DNA from: Methylobacterium ajmalii
GTDB taxonomy: Bacteria > Pseudomonadota > Alphaproteobacteria > Rhizobiales > Beijerinckiaceae
Assembly: GCF_016613415.1 (NCBI RefSeq)
Contig: NZ_JACWCT010000072.1
Coordinates: 25,679 to 89,678, forward strand
Length of the DNA: 64,000 nt
Direction: 5' to 3'
Of the stretch, positions 51,274 to 61,322 are shown in pieces; the first letter of the stretch is position 1, and the number at the start of each line of letters is the position of its first letter. The notes below the pieces were generated by a model. The model worked only from the letters and a program-made list of their open reading frames with translations, made no database searches and was not told where the DNA came from. The translations under genes and the position numbers were made by a program.

Positions 51274-52040
51274 ACGCGGGGCAGCCGGCGCTTCCAGCGC
51301 TGGCCGACGCGCAGGTCCTCGTCGCCGGCGCGGCGCTTGGCCCGCAGGCGCATCTCGCCGGTCTCGGCCGCCTCGGCCACCGGAGCCTTGGACTGGGGTG
51401 CCTCGGGCTGGGGCGCGGCGGCCTGGATCCGCGGGGCGGCCGGCAGCGCGATGGGGGCGGGGGTCTGGATCGGCGCCTCGTCGGGCCAGTCCTCGGGCCA
51501 GACGAAGGCCGGCCGAGGGCCGGGCGTGCGGCGCTGCGCCGGGGCGGCGGTCCGGTAGCGGCGCACCCGCGGCAGCTTCGGCTCGGGTTCCGGCGCCGCC
51601 TCCGGCTCCGGCTCGGGCTCCGGCGGGGCGATCAGGCTCGGCAGAACGCGCTTGGCGCCGGCGTTCCTGGGGTCGGACGCGGCGGCCGGCGAAGGCTTGG
51701 AGAAGACGTCTCTCGCCAGGGCGTCCCGCGCCGACGAATCCTTCGCGGCGGGCGACTTGAGGGAGGAGTCCTTGGCGAAGGCCGGGGCCTCCGGCGGGTC
51801 GAAACGGCCCGACTGGGTCGCCGCGGCGGCCTCCTCGAACAGGCCGGTCCCGGCCCAGAGGTTGCGGCCGGGGGCGGCGGGACGTCGCTCGGGCTCGCCC
51901 GTCGCGGCGGGGCTCGCCGGGGGCTTGCTTGCGGGGCGCTCGCTCTGGGGCCGCTCGCTGTCGGGGGTGGCGATCAAGGGGGATGTGCGGCTGCGCTTGA
52001 TCTCGACCGTGAATGACGGTCTCGCGCGGTGGCGCGTCAT
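51264..52040 (-). CDS. Low-complexity, mostly disordered hypothetical protein
   Basis: 258 residues from ATG 52040 with AGGACATTCA upstream. Apart from the N-terminal MTRHRARPSFTVEIKRSRTS and a basic C-terminal tail (LRAKRRAGDEDLRVGQRWKRRLPRVCW), it is Ala/Pro/Glu-rich (EPEPEPEAAPEPEPKLP) without predicted fold. I recognise no domain. The C-terminal stretch RVGQRWKRRLPRVCW may be a short recognition motif. It overlaps the HAD gene by 10 bases. Confidence 0.65.
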   Translation of the reverse strand: MTRHRARPSFTVEIKRSRTSPLIATPDSERPQSERPASKPPASPAATGEPERRPAAPGRNLWAGTGLFEEAAAATQSGRFDPPEAPAFAKDSSLKSPAAKDSSARDALARDVFSKPSPAAASDPRNAGAKRVLPSLIAPPEPEPEPEAAPEPEPKLPRVRRYRTAAPAQRRTPGPRPAFVWPEDWPDEAPIQTPAPIALPAAPRIQAAAPQPEAPQSKAPVAEAAETGEMRLRAKRRAGDEDLRVGQRWKRRLPRVCW

Positions 52041-52269
52041 TGAATGTCCTGAAGCGATCTGTTCGGAATCAATCACCCGCGGCCATGCGCGCGGGCACGA
52101 TCCTCACTTAGGATGGGTTAGGGGAATTGTCCATGGCAAGAATTGATAAAGTCTCAACGGAGGTCACAGTGACGGCATCCCGATGGTCTGGCGTCCGCAA
52201 TGTTCTGTCGGCCGCGAGATTTGACTCAATCGTGTCGCAGTCGTGCCGTGTCCCGGCGGGAGGCCGCGC

Positions 52270-53040
52270 GTGAGCCGGCCGGTCGCCCGCGTCTTCGTGC
52301 TCACGGGAGCCGGGATCTCGGCCGAGAGCGGGCTCGGCACCTTCCGGGATCCGGGCGGGCTGTGGCGCCGCTTCGACCCGATGCGGCTCGCCACTCCCGA
52401 GGCCTTCGCCCGCGAGCCCGAGGAGGTCCACGCCTTCTACAACCTGCGCCGGCAGGGGGTGCGGGAGGCCGCGCCCAACGCCGCCCACGCGGCGCTGGCG
52501 CGGCTGGAGGCGGGCCTTGCCGCCCGCGGCGGCGGGCTCTTCCTGTGCACCCAGAACGTCGACGACCTGCACGAGCGCGCCGGCTCGCGGTCGGTCGTGC
52601 ACATGCACGGCGAACTGATGCGGGTGCGCTGCACCGCCTGCGGCGCGGCCGCGCCCTGGGCGGAGGATCTCGGTCTCGACACCGCCTGCCCGGCCTGCGG
52701 GCGGCGGGGCGGGATGCGCCCGGACGTGGTGTGGTTCGGCGAGGTGCCGCTCCACCTCGACGCGATCGGCGACGCTCTCGCGGCGGCCGACCTGTTCGTC
52801 GCCATCGGCACCTCCGGGGCGGTCTATCCGGCGGCGGGCTTCGTGGCGCAGGCCCGGGCCGCCGGGATCCCGACCCGGGAGATCAACCTCGCGCCCTCCG
52901 ACACCGCCGGCCTGTTCGACGAGGCCACCTACGGCCCGGCCACCCGGGCGGTGCCGGACTTCGTCGCGGAGCTTCTCGACGAAGATCTACCGGGCAGAGA
53001 CGGGCCGGGCCGGGACCGGCACGGCGGACGGGAGGCGTGA
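52270..53040 (+). CDS. cobB: Sir2-family NAD-dependent protein deacylase
   Basis: 256 residues from GTG 52270, which has GGGAGG 6-7 bases upstream; the alternative at 52243 lacks one. NAD motif LTGAGISAESGLGTFRDPGGLW, TQNVDDLHERAGS, catalytic His in VVHMHGEL, the zinc tetrad RCTACG...CPACG, and RPDVVWFGEVP. Removes acetyl or succinyl groups from lysines. Class III features (succinyl-specific Y/R) are not clear: after FRDPGGLW the substrate pocket has FYNLRRQ. Confidence 0.92.
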   Translation: MSRPVARVFVLTGAGISAESGLGTFRDPGGLWRRFDPMRLATPEAFAREPEEVHAFYNLRRQGVREAAPNAAHAALARLEAGLAARGGGLFLCTQNVDDLHERAGSRSVVHMHGELMRVRCTACGAAAPWAEDLGLDTACPACGRRGGMRPDVVWFGEVPLHLDAIGDALAAADLFVAIGTSGAVYPAAGFVAQARAAGIPTREINLAPSDTAGLFDEATYGPATRAVPDFVAELLDEDLPGRDGPGRDRHGGREA

Positions 53041-53060
53041 CCTTCCTCCGGGCGGGACGG

Positions 53061-54926
53061 TCAGGGCGCGTAGGCGCTGGCGGCCGCCGGCAGGGACAGG
53101 GCCGGGAGCGGCCGTGCCGCGAGCGGCCGCAGCACCGGCCGCAGCCAGGGGCCCTCGATGGCGAAGTGCCCGGCGGGCCGCCCGTCGGGCCCGGGCTCGA
53201 TCCTCGCCTCGGCGCCGAGGCGGCGCTCGGCCAGGAAGACCCGGCCGCCGAGGGTCGCCGTCATCCCCCCGCCGCGGACCTGGCCCTGGCCGATCTCGGC
53301 GACCCCGTCGGCCACCGTCAGGCTGACCCGGGCGCGCTCGAAATGGGTGCGGCCGCCCCGGCGCAGGGCGACGGCGGTGGAATCGGGCCGCTGGGCGAGG
53401 TCGGCGAGGTTGAGGCCGAGGATCTCGCCGCCCTCCACCGTGGCGACGGCGCGCCCGCCGAGGCGGCCGACGAGGTCGGCGAGGCTCGATCCGGCCGTGT
53501 CGAGCACCGCCGAGCCCTGGCCGCGGCCGAGGATCCAGCGCGGCCAGCCGAGATCGGCGAACAGGCCGCCGAGGTCGACCCGGTCGGCGCTGCCCTGGAG
53601 GCGGGCGTCGAGGCCGGAGGGCAGGGCGGCCAAAGCCGCCCGCCCCTTGACGGTGCCGCCCTGCACGGTGGCGCGCCCGAGCGTCGCCTCGACGGTGCCG
53701 TCGCGCACCAGGAGGCCGGCGGCGACGTCCTGCGCCTCCAGGGACCCGAGGCGGGCGGAGGCCGCGGAGAGCCGCAGGTCGAGGTCGCCCCGGGTGAGGG
53801 CGTCGAGGCCGAGGGGCGCCCGGCTCCAGCCGCCGCCGGGCTCGACGTCGGGCAGGAGACCCGACAGGTCGAGCCTCTCGGCCGCCAGGGTGCCGCTGAC
53901 GGACAACCGCCCCCGCGCCAGGGCGAGGGCGCCGGCTCCCTCGAGCCGGTTGTCGCCGAACCGCACCCGGATCTCGGGCCATTCGACGCCGCCCGGACGA
54001 GCCGTGAAGCGCCCCTCGACGCCGACCGGGCCGGCGAGCGCGGCGGGACCGGGCTCGACCCCGAGCCAGGCCAGGGTGCGGGCCAGGGCCGGGGTGGTGA
54101 ACCGGCCCTGGCCGGACAGGCGCGGGCCGTCCGTGGCGGGGCCCGCGGACGCCTCGTTGGCAGGGACATTCGCGGCGGGAGAATTCGCGGCGGTCGTCCC
54201 GGCCCAGACCAGGCTGCCCTCGATCTCGGCGCTGCCCTCCGCGGAGGGTCCGTCGATGCCGGGGCCGGCGACCCAGGTCAGGGCGGCGGTGAGCGGGGTC
54301 TCGGCGCCGGCCGCGAGCGCGGGCGGGCGCAGGCCCGACACGGTGAGCGTCGCCGGCACGCCGCGCCAGGTGAAGGCGGCCGAGAGGTCGAGCCCGGCGC
54401 TCGGGCGCGGCCAGCTCGCCACCAAGTTCAGGCCGGTGACCGTCTCGCGGCTGCCGGTGCGGGGATCGCGTCCGGAGAGCGTGGCGTCGACGAGGACGAG
54501 GCGGCGCAGGTGGCGGCCGCGCCCGGCGGCGACGCGGGCGGCCAGCCGCGCGGCCGGCTCAGCCCAGTCGACCGCCGCGTCGTCCGGCAGGGCGATCCGG
54601 GCCCGGTCGAGGACGAGGCCGGTGACCTCGGCCCGGCCGGCGAGGAGCCCGGCGAGGCCGAGCTGCACCTGCAGGCCGGCGCTCTCGACGAGGTCGTGAT
54701 CGCCCCGGCGCAGCCGCACCCGGGAGAAGCTGAGGGACGGGGCCGGCAGCAGGGTCAAGGTGGCGGGCCCGGCGGCCGAGAGGCCGAGGCCGTAGCGCCG
54801 CGCGAGGTCCCGCTCGGCGAAGGCGACCGCCCGCGGCGCCGCGATCGTCCAGGGCAGGGAGGCGGCCGTGAGCGCGAGGGCCGCCGTGGCGGCGCCGCTC
54901 AGGGCCAGGATGGTTCGGCGCGACAT
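53061..54926 (-). CDS. AsmA-family envelope protein
   Basis: 621 residues from ATG 54926 (GGAGAGCG upstream). An N-terminal signal anchor (ILALSGAATAALALTAASLPW) is followed by a long beta-rich stretch with the AsmA pattern (LARRYGLGLSAAGPATLTLLPAPSLSFSRVRLRRGDHDLVESAGLQVQL; VDLGGLFADLGW; GRAVATVEGGEILGLNLADLAQ). It is thought that AsmA-like proteins carry lipids across the periplasm or tune outer membrane assembly. Convergent with cobB by 20 bp and divergent from the CoA transferase genes. Confidence 0.86.
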   Translation of the reverse strand: MSRRTILALSGAATAALALTAASLPWTIAAPRAVAFAERDLARRYGLGLSAAGPATLTLLPAPSLSFSRVRLRRGDHDLVESAGLQVQLGLAGLLAGRAEVTGLVLDRARIALPDDAAVDWAEPAARLAARVAAGRGRHLRRLVLVDATLSGRDPRTGSRETVTGLNLVASWPRPSAGLDLSAAFTWRGVPATLTVSGLRPPALAAGAETPLTAALTWVAGPGIDGPSAEGSAEIEGSLVWAGTTAANSPAANVPANEASAGPATDGPRLSGQGRFTTPALARTLAWLGVEPGPAALAGPVGVEGRFTARPGGVEWPEIRVRFGDNRLEGAGALALARGRLSVSGTLAAERLDLSGLLPDVEPGGGWSRAPLGLDALTRGDLDLRLSAASARLGSLEAQDVAAGLLVRDGTVEATLGRATVQGGTVKGRAALAALPSGLDARLQGSADRVDLGGLFADLGWPRWILGRGQGSAVLDTAGSSLADLVGRLGGRAVATVEGGEILGLNLADLAQRPDSTAVALRRGGRTHFERARVSLTVADGVAEIGQGQVRGGGMTATLGGRVFLAERRLGAEARIEPGPDGRPAGHFAIEGPWLRPVLRPLAARPLPALSLPAAASAYAP

Positions 54927-55241
54927 CGCTCTCCGGCTGCCGGCGTGGACGAGAAGACGATGCCCCCCCGGGCCGCCGCCGCCTGCGGTCCCTCGGACCT
55001 GCCGGCGGCGGGCGCCATCCCAAAACTTCCCTTTGACGGCCCCGGTATAATCCCTCGTGCGCGTCTTGTCTCCCCGGGCCGGCGCGCCGCCCCCGGCCCC
55101 GCCGGAGCGGACCATTTTCCCGGCACCGCCCGGTGGTGCGGCGCCGCAACGGTGCTACACAGGGCGGCGAGGCGCCGCATCCGTGCGGGAACGAGGGCAT
55201 CCGAGCCCCGGCGGCACCAGAATGGATTGGGGAAACGAGGG
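54927..55241. other. Divergent promoter region between AsmA-like and CoA-transferase genes
   Basis: 315 bp without a convincing gene. No clear hairpin or sigma-54 site. A GAGGG just before the ATG at 55242 is the ribosome site. Confidence 0.4.
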
Positions 55242-55997
55242 ATGAAGAAGGTATACCCCGACGCCACCGCCGCCCTGGCGGGCGTCCTGCGGGACGGCAT
55301 GACGATCATGGCCGGCGGCTTCGGCCTGTGCGGCATTCCCGACGTCCTCATCGACGCGGTGCGCGAGAGCGGCGCCAAGGACCTCACGGTCATCTCGAAC
55401 AATGCCGGCATCGACGGCGTCGGCCTCGGCGTGCTGCTCGAGACGCGCCAGATCAAGAAGATGATCTCGTCCTATGTCGGCGAGAACAAGACCTTCGCCA
55501 AGCAGTACCTCGCCGGCGAGCTCGAGATCGAGTTCAACCCGCAGGGCACGCTGGCCGAGCGCATCCGTGCCGGCGGCGCCGGCGTCCCGGCTTTCTTCAC
55601 CAAGACCGGCGTCGGCACCCTGATCGCCGAGGGCAAGGAAACCCGGGAGTTCGACGGCGAGACCTACGTGATGGAGCGCGGCCTGTTCGCCGACGTCTCG
55701 CTGGTCCACGCCTGGAAGGGCGACCACGAGGGCAACCTCGTCTACCGGAAGACCGCCCGCAACTTCAACCCGATGATGGCGTCGGCCTCGCGCATGACCA
55801 TCGCGCAGGTCGAGCACCTGGTGCGCCCCGGCGAGATCGACCCGGACCACATCATCACGCCCGGCGTGTTCGTGAAGCGGATGATCCACGTCCCGAACGC
55901 GGAGAAGCGCATCGAGCAGCGCACCACCCGCAAGCGTGCCGAGGCCGCCCCCAACGCCGAGCCCGCGCCCGCCCCCACGGGCGGCGGCGCCATCTGA
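55242..55997 (+). CDS. scoA: 3-oxoacid CoA-transferase subunit A
   Basis: 251 residues. CoA transferase family I alpha subunit: MKKVYPDATAALAGVLRDGMTIMAGGFGLCGIPDVLIDAV, ISNNAGIDGVGLGVLL, NPQGTLAERIRAGGAGVPAFFTKTGVGT, and a C-terminal Pro/Ala tail. Together with subunit B (21 bp downstream) it transfers CoA from succinyl-CoA to acetoacetate. It could also be named AtoD-like; the succinyl type is favoured by overall similarity, not proven. Confidence 0.92.
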   Translation: MKKVYPDATAALAGVLRDGMTIMAGGFGLCGIPDVLIDAVRESGAKDLTVISNNAGIDGVGLGVLLETRQIKKMISSYVGENKTFAKQYLAGELEIEFNPQGTLAERIRAGGAGVPAFFTKTGVGTLIAEGKETREFDGETYVMERGLFADVSLVHAWKGDHEGNLVYRKTARNFNPMMASASRMTIAQVEHLVRPGEIDPDHIITPGVFVKRMIHVPNAEKRIEQRTTRKRAEAAPNAEPAPAPTGGGAI

Positions 55998-56018
55998 CGA
56001 GCGAGAGAGGAGACCACC

Positions 56019-56684
<666 letters not shown>

Positions 56685-56740
56685 GGACGGTCTGCCTGCA
56701 CGAGCAGGCAGATCGAACGACACCGTCGACACGTCACTGA

Positions 56741-56880
56741 GTCATCCCGGGGCTCGCCGCAGGCGAGAACCCGGGATCCATAACCGCCGACCTTCGAGAA
56801 TGAGGCGGCGTCCGTCCTACTTCATCTGCATCGTCAGCGGTTATGGATCCCGGGCTCCGCTGCGCGGCCCCGGGACGACG
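56741..56880. repeat. BIME-like double REP element
   Basis: An 18-bp inverted repeat (56770-56787 with 56837-56854, perfect) flanks about 49 bases. Each half is itself a hairpin: TCCCGGG/CCCGGGA with an inner CTCGCC-GCA-GGCGAG stem on the left, and GGATCCCGGGCTCCGC...CCCCGGGA on the right. It lies between the convergent scoB and metallophosphoesterase genes. Related copies lie at 57915-57956 and 61582-61615. Confidence 0.75.
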
Positions 56881-56926
56881 ATGGCGACTGTCAGCTGCGT
56901 CGACGAGGTAGCCGGGCAGGCTTGGA

Positions 56927-57754
56927 TCAGTGCTGCCCCGGATACGCCGCATCCAGCACGAACGGGTACGGCCCGTCGAAACTCTCGACATAGACCATGT
57001 GACTGACGATCCCGCTCTCCGGGGTGTAGCGATGGAGCAGATAGGCCGGCGGCTCGAACACCAGGGCGCCCGTGTGCGCCGGGTCTAGATCGAAGGCGAC
57101 CTGGTGCGTCACGCTCGGGGCGATCTGCGCGATCGTGCCGGCATAGCGGGTCACGATCGGCCGGTGGTGGTGGCCGCACAGGATCCGCTCGATCGAGGTC
57201 TCACCGGCGATCAGCCGCCGGAACGGCGCCTCGCCGTCGAGGAGCCGGATCTCGTCCATGTGGACGAGGCCGCACTCGAAGGGCGGGTGGTGCATGAACA
57301 CCAGGGTCGGGCGGCCGTCGCCGCCGGCGAGCGCCCGTTCGAGAAAGCCGAGGCGCTCGGTGCAGAGCGCGCCGTGGCTCGCGCCCGCCACCAGCGTGTC
57401 GAGGGCGATCAGGCGGACCGGGTGATCCTCGATCGTGTACTGGACGAACCCGTCGGTTACGCCGGGCATCCAGGCCGTCGGCAGAACCTCGCGCAGGGTC
57501 TCGCGCCGGTCGTGATTGCCGGGGATGACGTAGACCGGCATCGGCAGGCGGGCGAGGAGGCCGCGCAGCTCCTCGTATTCTTCCGCCAGCCCGCAATCGG
57601 TGAGGTCGCCGGAGATCAGCACCAGGTCGGGGCGGGGATCGAGGGCGAGGAGGTGCGCGACCGCGCGAGCGACCATCCGGTTGGTCTCGGAGACCCGGTA
57701 GGCCGGCAGGCCGCGGGGGCGCACGTGCAGGTCGGTGATCTGGGCGATGAGCAT
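56927..57754 (-). CDS. Metallophosphoesterase (CpdA/GlpQ-context phosphodiesterase)
   Basis: 275 residues. The calcineurin-like motifs are ITDLHV, LVLISGDLTDCGL, PVYVIPGNHDRRETL, TLVFMHHPPFECG and LCGHHHRPIVTRY. Family members hydrolyse cAMP, glycerophosphodiesters or other phosphoesters. It follows an ABC importer of the glycerol-phosphate/sugar type on the same strand (229-bp gap), so a phosphodiester substrate brought in by that importer is plausible but unproven. Confidence 0.88.
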   Translation of the reverse strand: MLIAQITDLHVRPRGLPAYRVSETNRMVARAVAHLLALDPRPDLVLISGDLTDCGLAEEYEELRGLLARLPMPVYVIPGNHDRRETLREVLPTAWMPGVTDGFVQYTIEDHPVRLIALDTLVAGASHGALCTERLGFLERALAGGDGRPTLVFMHHPPFECGLVHMDEIRLLDGEAPFRRLIAGETSIERILCGHHHRPIVTRYAGTIAQIAPSVTHQVAFDLDPAHTGALVFEPPAYLLHRYTPESGIVSHMVYVESFDGPYPFVLDAAYPGQH

Positions 57755-57914
57755 GGGGGCTTGTCCGGTCGATTGTTGTACAGGCGCGACGCCCTTTCCC
57801 GGACGACTGAAGCGTCAGCGGAAGGAGATCGGGCTCCAGCAGAAGAAGTGCCGCGAAGCGGCTCTGAATACTGCGTCGTTGCAGGCAGGCAGACGTTTCG
57901 CGAAGTCTTGCGCC

Positions 57915-57956
57915 GGATCCCGGGTCCCATTCCGCTATCGCTGCATGGGCCCGGGA
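57915..57956. repeat. Single REP-like hairpin
   Basis: GGATCCCGGG...CCCGGGA with arms CCCGGG and CCCGGG and inner CCCAT/ATGGG. It shares its sequence core with the right half of 56741-56880 and lies just 3' of the solute-binding-protein gene. Confidence 0.6.
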
Positions 57957-57982
57957 AAGGGGAGGGTATCAGGACGAAGCGA

Positions 57983-59326
57983 TCACTCGGCGCCCGGCAG
58001 ACGGAGCGCGGTGTCCTCGACGTAGGGGCGCATCAGGGCGTCGGCGGCCTTCTGGGCGGCGGCGAGCGCCTCCTTGGGCTGGCGCTTGCCGGAGAGCACG
58101 GCCTGCAGCTCGTCCTCGATCGCCTTGCGCACCGGCACGGTGCGGTAGGTGGCAAACCACGGCTTGGCGTTGGCGAGCTGGTCGACGGCGATCTTGGCGT
58201 CGGGGTTCTTGTCGAGGAAGGCCTTCATCTCCGGCAGGTCGTAGGCGGCCTTGTTGGGGGCGAAGTAGCCCGTGGCGCGGCTCCACCAGCCCGACTTCTC
58301 GGGCGAGGTCAGCCACTGGATCAGGGTCCAGCCGGCGGCGCGCTTCTCGGGCGAGAGGCCGGTCGGCTGCACCAGCGAGGCGCCGCCGATCGGCACCGCC
58401 TGGCGCACGTTCATCGGCACGAAGGCGACCTTGAACGGGAACTTGGCGGTGTCGCGGACGAAGGTGAGCGAGCCGGTCGAGATGATCATCATCGAGGCCT
58501 GGCCGGCCAGGAACGCGCCGGTCACCGCCGGGCCCTTCTGCTCGCCGGCCGGGTGCACCTTGGCCTTGTGCACGAGGTCCGACCAGAAGGTGAGGGCGCC
58601 GAGCATCGTCGGGGTGTCGTAATAGACCTCGCCGCCATACTCCTCGTTGTAGTAGCGCCCGCCGTTCGACATCGTCAGGGCTTCGAGGATCCAGCCGCCG
58701 TAATCGTAGTTTGAGGGCATCATCAGGCCCCAGCGGGTGGTGCGGTCGCCCTCGCGCCTGGTCAGCTTGCGGGCGGCGTCGGCGAGCTCGGCCCAGGTCC
58801 GCGGCGGCTTGTCGGGGTCGAGGCCGACCTCCTTGAAGTGGTCGGCGTTGATGTAGAGGAGCGGCGTAGAGTTGTGGAACGGCACGCCGTAGACCTTGCG
58901 GTCGATCACGGCGTTGGGAAGCAGCGCCGGGAAGAACTGGGCCATGAAGGCGTCGGGCGTCATTCCTGGCTGATCCTTGCCGCCCTTGGCGATCAGGTCG
59001 TCCATCGGGGCGATCTCGCGCTCGATCGACAGGTCGGTGAGGAAGTTCGCCGACATGATGACCGCCGCCGGCGGCTTGCCGGCCTTGATCGCCGCGCGGG
59101 TCTTCAGGAGCGTGTCGTCGTAGGAGCCGGTGAAGACCGGGACCGCCTTGATGTCGGGGTGGGAGTCGTTGAACTCCTTGATGAGCCCCGACATGTTGCG
59201 GGCGAGCGCACCGTCCACCGGGACGGGGAAGAACAGCTCGATGTCGGTCGCGAACGAAGGCTGCGGCGCCGCGAGGCCGGCCGCTGCCACGAGGGCGAGG
59301 GCGGCGCCCTTCCACCAGGAAATCAT
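57983..59326 (-). CDS. ABC importer solute-binding protein (UgpB-like)
   Basis: 447 residues from ATG 59326 with GAGGACCGACAAG upstream. Signal peptide (MISWWKGAALALVAAAGLA...SFA) and a family 1 extracellular solute-binding fold: IELFFPVPVDGALARNMSGLIKEFNDSHPDIKAVPVFTGSYDDTLLKTRAAI, VYGVPFHNSTPLLYINADHFKEVGLDPDKPPRTWAEL, GWTLIQWLTSPEKSGWWSRATGYFAPNKAAY. The nearest functional type is UgpB (sn-glycerol 3-phosphate), but sugar is equally possible. Confidence 0.88.
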   Translation of the reverse strand: MISWWKGAALALVAAAGLAAPQPSFATDIELFFPVPVDGALARNMSGLIKEFNDSHPDIKAVPVFTGSYDDTLLKTRAAIKAGKPPAAVIMSANFLTDLSIEREIAPMDDLIAKGGKDQPGMTPDAFMAQFFPALLPNAVIDRKVYGVPFHNSTPLLYINADHFKEVGLDPDKPPRTWAELADAARKLTRREGDRTTRWGLMMPSNYDYGGWILEALTMSNGGRYYNEEYGGEVYYDTPTMLGALTFWSDLVHKAKVHPAGEQKGPAVTGAFLAGQASMMIISTGSLTFVRDTAKFPFKVAFVPMNVRQAVPIGGASLVQPTGLSPEKRAAGWTLIQWLTSPEKSGWWSRATGYFAPNKAAYDLPEMKAFLDKNPDAKIAVDQLANAKPWFATYRTVPVRKAIEDELQAVLSGKRQPKEALAAAQKAADALMRPYVEDTALRLPGAE

Positions 59327-59340
59327 CTTGTCGGTCCTCT

Positions 59341-60189
59341 TTACTTGATGCCGGAGGCGAGGAAGCTGTTCACGAACCGGCGCTGGAAGATCAGGAAGGC
59401 GGCGAGCAGCGGCAGGCTGACCAGGAAGGTGCCGGCCGCGATCAGCCCCCAGGCCTGCATCCCCTCGGCGCTGAGCGTGAAGCTCGCGAGACCGAGGGTC
59501 AGGGGCCGCCTGTCGGGGGAGTTGATGACCATCAGCGGCCACAGGAACTCGTTCCAGTGGCTGGTGACCGAGACGATCGAGAAGGCGACGAGGGCGGGCT
59601 TCGTCAGCGGCAGGTAGATGAGGCGGATGCGGGCCCACCAGCCGGCCCCGTCGATCATCGCGGCGTCTTCCAGCTCGCGCGGCACCTCGCGGAAGCTCTG
59701 GCGCATCAGGAAGGTGCCGAAGGCGGTGGCGAAGTAGGGCGCCATGACGCCCGGCAGGGTGTCGTAGAGGCCCAAAGCCGCGACCGTCTTCAGGTTCGGC
59801 ACCAGCAGCACCACCGGCACCAGCATCAGCTGGACCAGGAACAGGGCGAACAGGATGCCGCGGCCGGGGAATTCGAGGCGTGCGAAGACGTAGCCGGCAA
59901 GCGACGCCGTGACGAGCTGCACGACCAGGATGCCGGCGCAGACCGCGAGCGAGTTGAGGAAGTAGAGCGGGAAGTCGGCCGAGGCCCAGGCCTCGGCGAA
60001 GTTGGCGAGCGTCGGCGTCAGGGAGGGCAGGAGCGAGGCATCCGCCCCCGATCCCGCCGGCCGGAACGCCGCCACCAGCATCCACCAGAACGGCACCGCC
60101 CAGACGAGCGCGAGGCCGGCGACGACGAGGCGGGCGATCTGCGGGGTGACCTCGCGGGTCACCGGGCCGGATTGGACCTTGGCGTTCAT
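59341..60189 (-). CDS. ABC importer permease (UgpE-like)
   Basis: 282 residues, six membrane helices, with the EAA loop EDAAMIDGAGWWARIRLIYLPLTKPALVAFSI. Start ATG 60189 lies 4 bases into the previous permease gene, giving translational coupling (ATGA). Pairs with the UgpA-like protein. Confidence 0.92.
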   Translation of the reverse strand: MNAKVQSGPVTREVTPQIARLVVAGLALVWAVPFWWMLVAAFRPAGSGADASLLPSLTPTLANFAEAWASADFPLYFLNSLAVCAGILVVQLVTASLAGYVFARLEFPGRGILFALFLVQLMLVPVVLLVPNLKTVAALGLYDTLPGVMAPYFATAFGTFLMRQSFREVPRELEDAAMIDGAGWWARIRLIYLPLTKPALVAFSIVSVTSHWNEFLWPLMVINSPDRRPLTLGLASFTLSAEGMQAWGLIAAGTFLVSLPLLAAFLIFQRRFVNSFLASGIK

Positions 60190-61322
60190 CGGGCCGCCTC
60201 CGGGCCCTGGCCGCGGGCGAGCGACAGGGTGGTGAGGGCGGCGAGCAGGCCCAGGGTCACCACGGTCGCGGCGGCGGCGCGGCCGGCATCGTAGCGCTCG
60301 GCGGCCTGCTCGTAGATGTAGAACAGGAGGAGCTTCGTCGCGTCCGAGGGACCGCCCTTGGTCAGGACGAAGACGTGGTCGACCTGCGTCACGGCGTTCA
60401 GGAGCGCGATCACCCCGACGAAGGCGAAGGTCGGGCGGAGCGCCGGCAGGGTCACGAAGCGCAGGCGCTGCCACGGCCCGGCGCCGTCGAGGAGCGCGGC
60501 TTCCTTGGCCTCGTCGGGGATCGCCTGCAGGCCGGCCAGGATGAACAGCATGTAGTAGCCGGCGTTCTTCCACACGGTGAGCACCGTGATGGCGGCGAGC
60601 GCGAGATCGGGATCGCCGAGCCAGTTGGCGCCGGGGAGCCCGAGCCGGGCGAGGTGATGATCGATCAGCCCGATGCCGGGCAGGAACAGGAACAGGAAGA
60701 GCGCGGCGGCCGCCACCAGCGGGATCATCACCGGCAGGAAGAACAAGGCCCGCATCAGGGCCCGCACCCGGCCGGCGCCGTTCAGCGCCAGCGCGAAGGC
60801 GAGCGCCAGGACCAGGCTCGGCACCACCGTGCCGACCGCGTAGAGCGCGTTGTTGAGGAGCGCGCGCTGGAAGGTCGGGTCGGCGAAGAGGGCGGCGAAG
60901 TTGTCCAGGCCCACGAAGCGGGTGCCGCGCCGCGTTACCGCGTGGGTGGCGTCCCACAAAACCTCGACCACCGGCCAGTAGGTGAACAGGGCGAGGAAGA
61001 CGAGGGAGGGGCTCAGCAGCGCCAGCGGCAGGAGCAGGCCGGCCCGGGGCTGCCGGGCCGCGGCGGGCACGGCCGTCGGAACGGCCGGAATCGTATCGAG
61101 GACGTGGGTCAAAGGGTCCGCCGGAGATGTCGTGACCGGCGCGTCATCGGGCGGTTTCGTGACAGGCGAATGAAATTCGATCCGCCCTCGACCGTGTTTC
61201 CGGCGCTCCCGCCGCCACGATCCCGGCCCGGTGGCCGTTTCAGACGAATTTTCGACAATGGCACGCGGTGGCAATCGCCGGATCAACGACAACCCTTGCT
61301 GGCGTCCGCCGCGATCCGACAT
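60186..61322 (-). CDS. ABC importer permease (UgpA-like)
   Basis: Six-helix permease core from about residue 95 (LLLPLALLSPSLVFLALFTYWPVV), with the EAA loop KEAALLDGAGPWQRLRFVTLPALRPT and FVLTKGGPSDATKLLLFYIYEQAAERYDAG. The N-terminal first 70 residues are not family-like. ATG 61322 has no good ribosome site; an in-frame TTG at 61112 (LTHVLDTIPAV) would give a conventional length. No ATPase gene accompanies the operon. Confidence 0.85.
   Translation of the reverse strand: MSDRGGRQQGLSLIRRLPPRAIVENSSETATGPGSWRRERRKHGRGRIEFHSPVTKPPDDAPVTTSPADPLTHVLDTIPAVPTAVPAAARQPRAGLLLPLALLSPSLVFLALFTYWPVVEVLWDATHAVTRRGTRFVGLDNFAALFADPTFQRALLNNALYAVGTVVPSLVLALAFALALNGAGRVRALMRALFFLPVMIPLVAAAALFLFLFLPGIGLIDHHLARLGLPGANWLGDPDLALAAITVLTVWKNAGYYMLFILAGLQAIPDEAKEAALLDGAGPWQRLRFVTLPALRPTFAFVGVIALLNAVTQVDHVFVLTKGGPSDATKLLLFYIYEQAAERYDAGRAAAATVVTLGLLAALTTLSLARGQGPEAAR

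Noticed and set aside
52200..55997. 1265-codon plus-strand frame spanning cobB, the AsmA-like gene and scoA
   Set aside because: Only the scoA part is coding; the rest is shadow of cobB and of the antisense AsmA-like gene.
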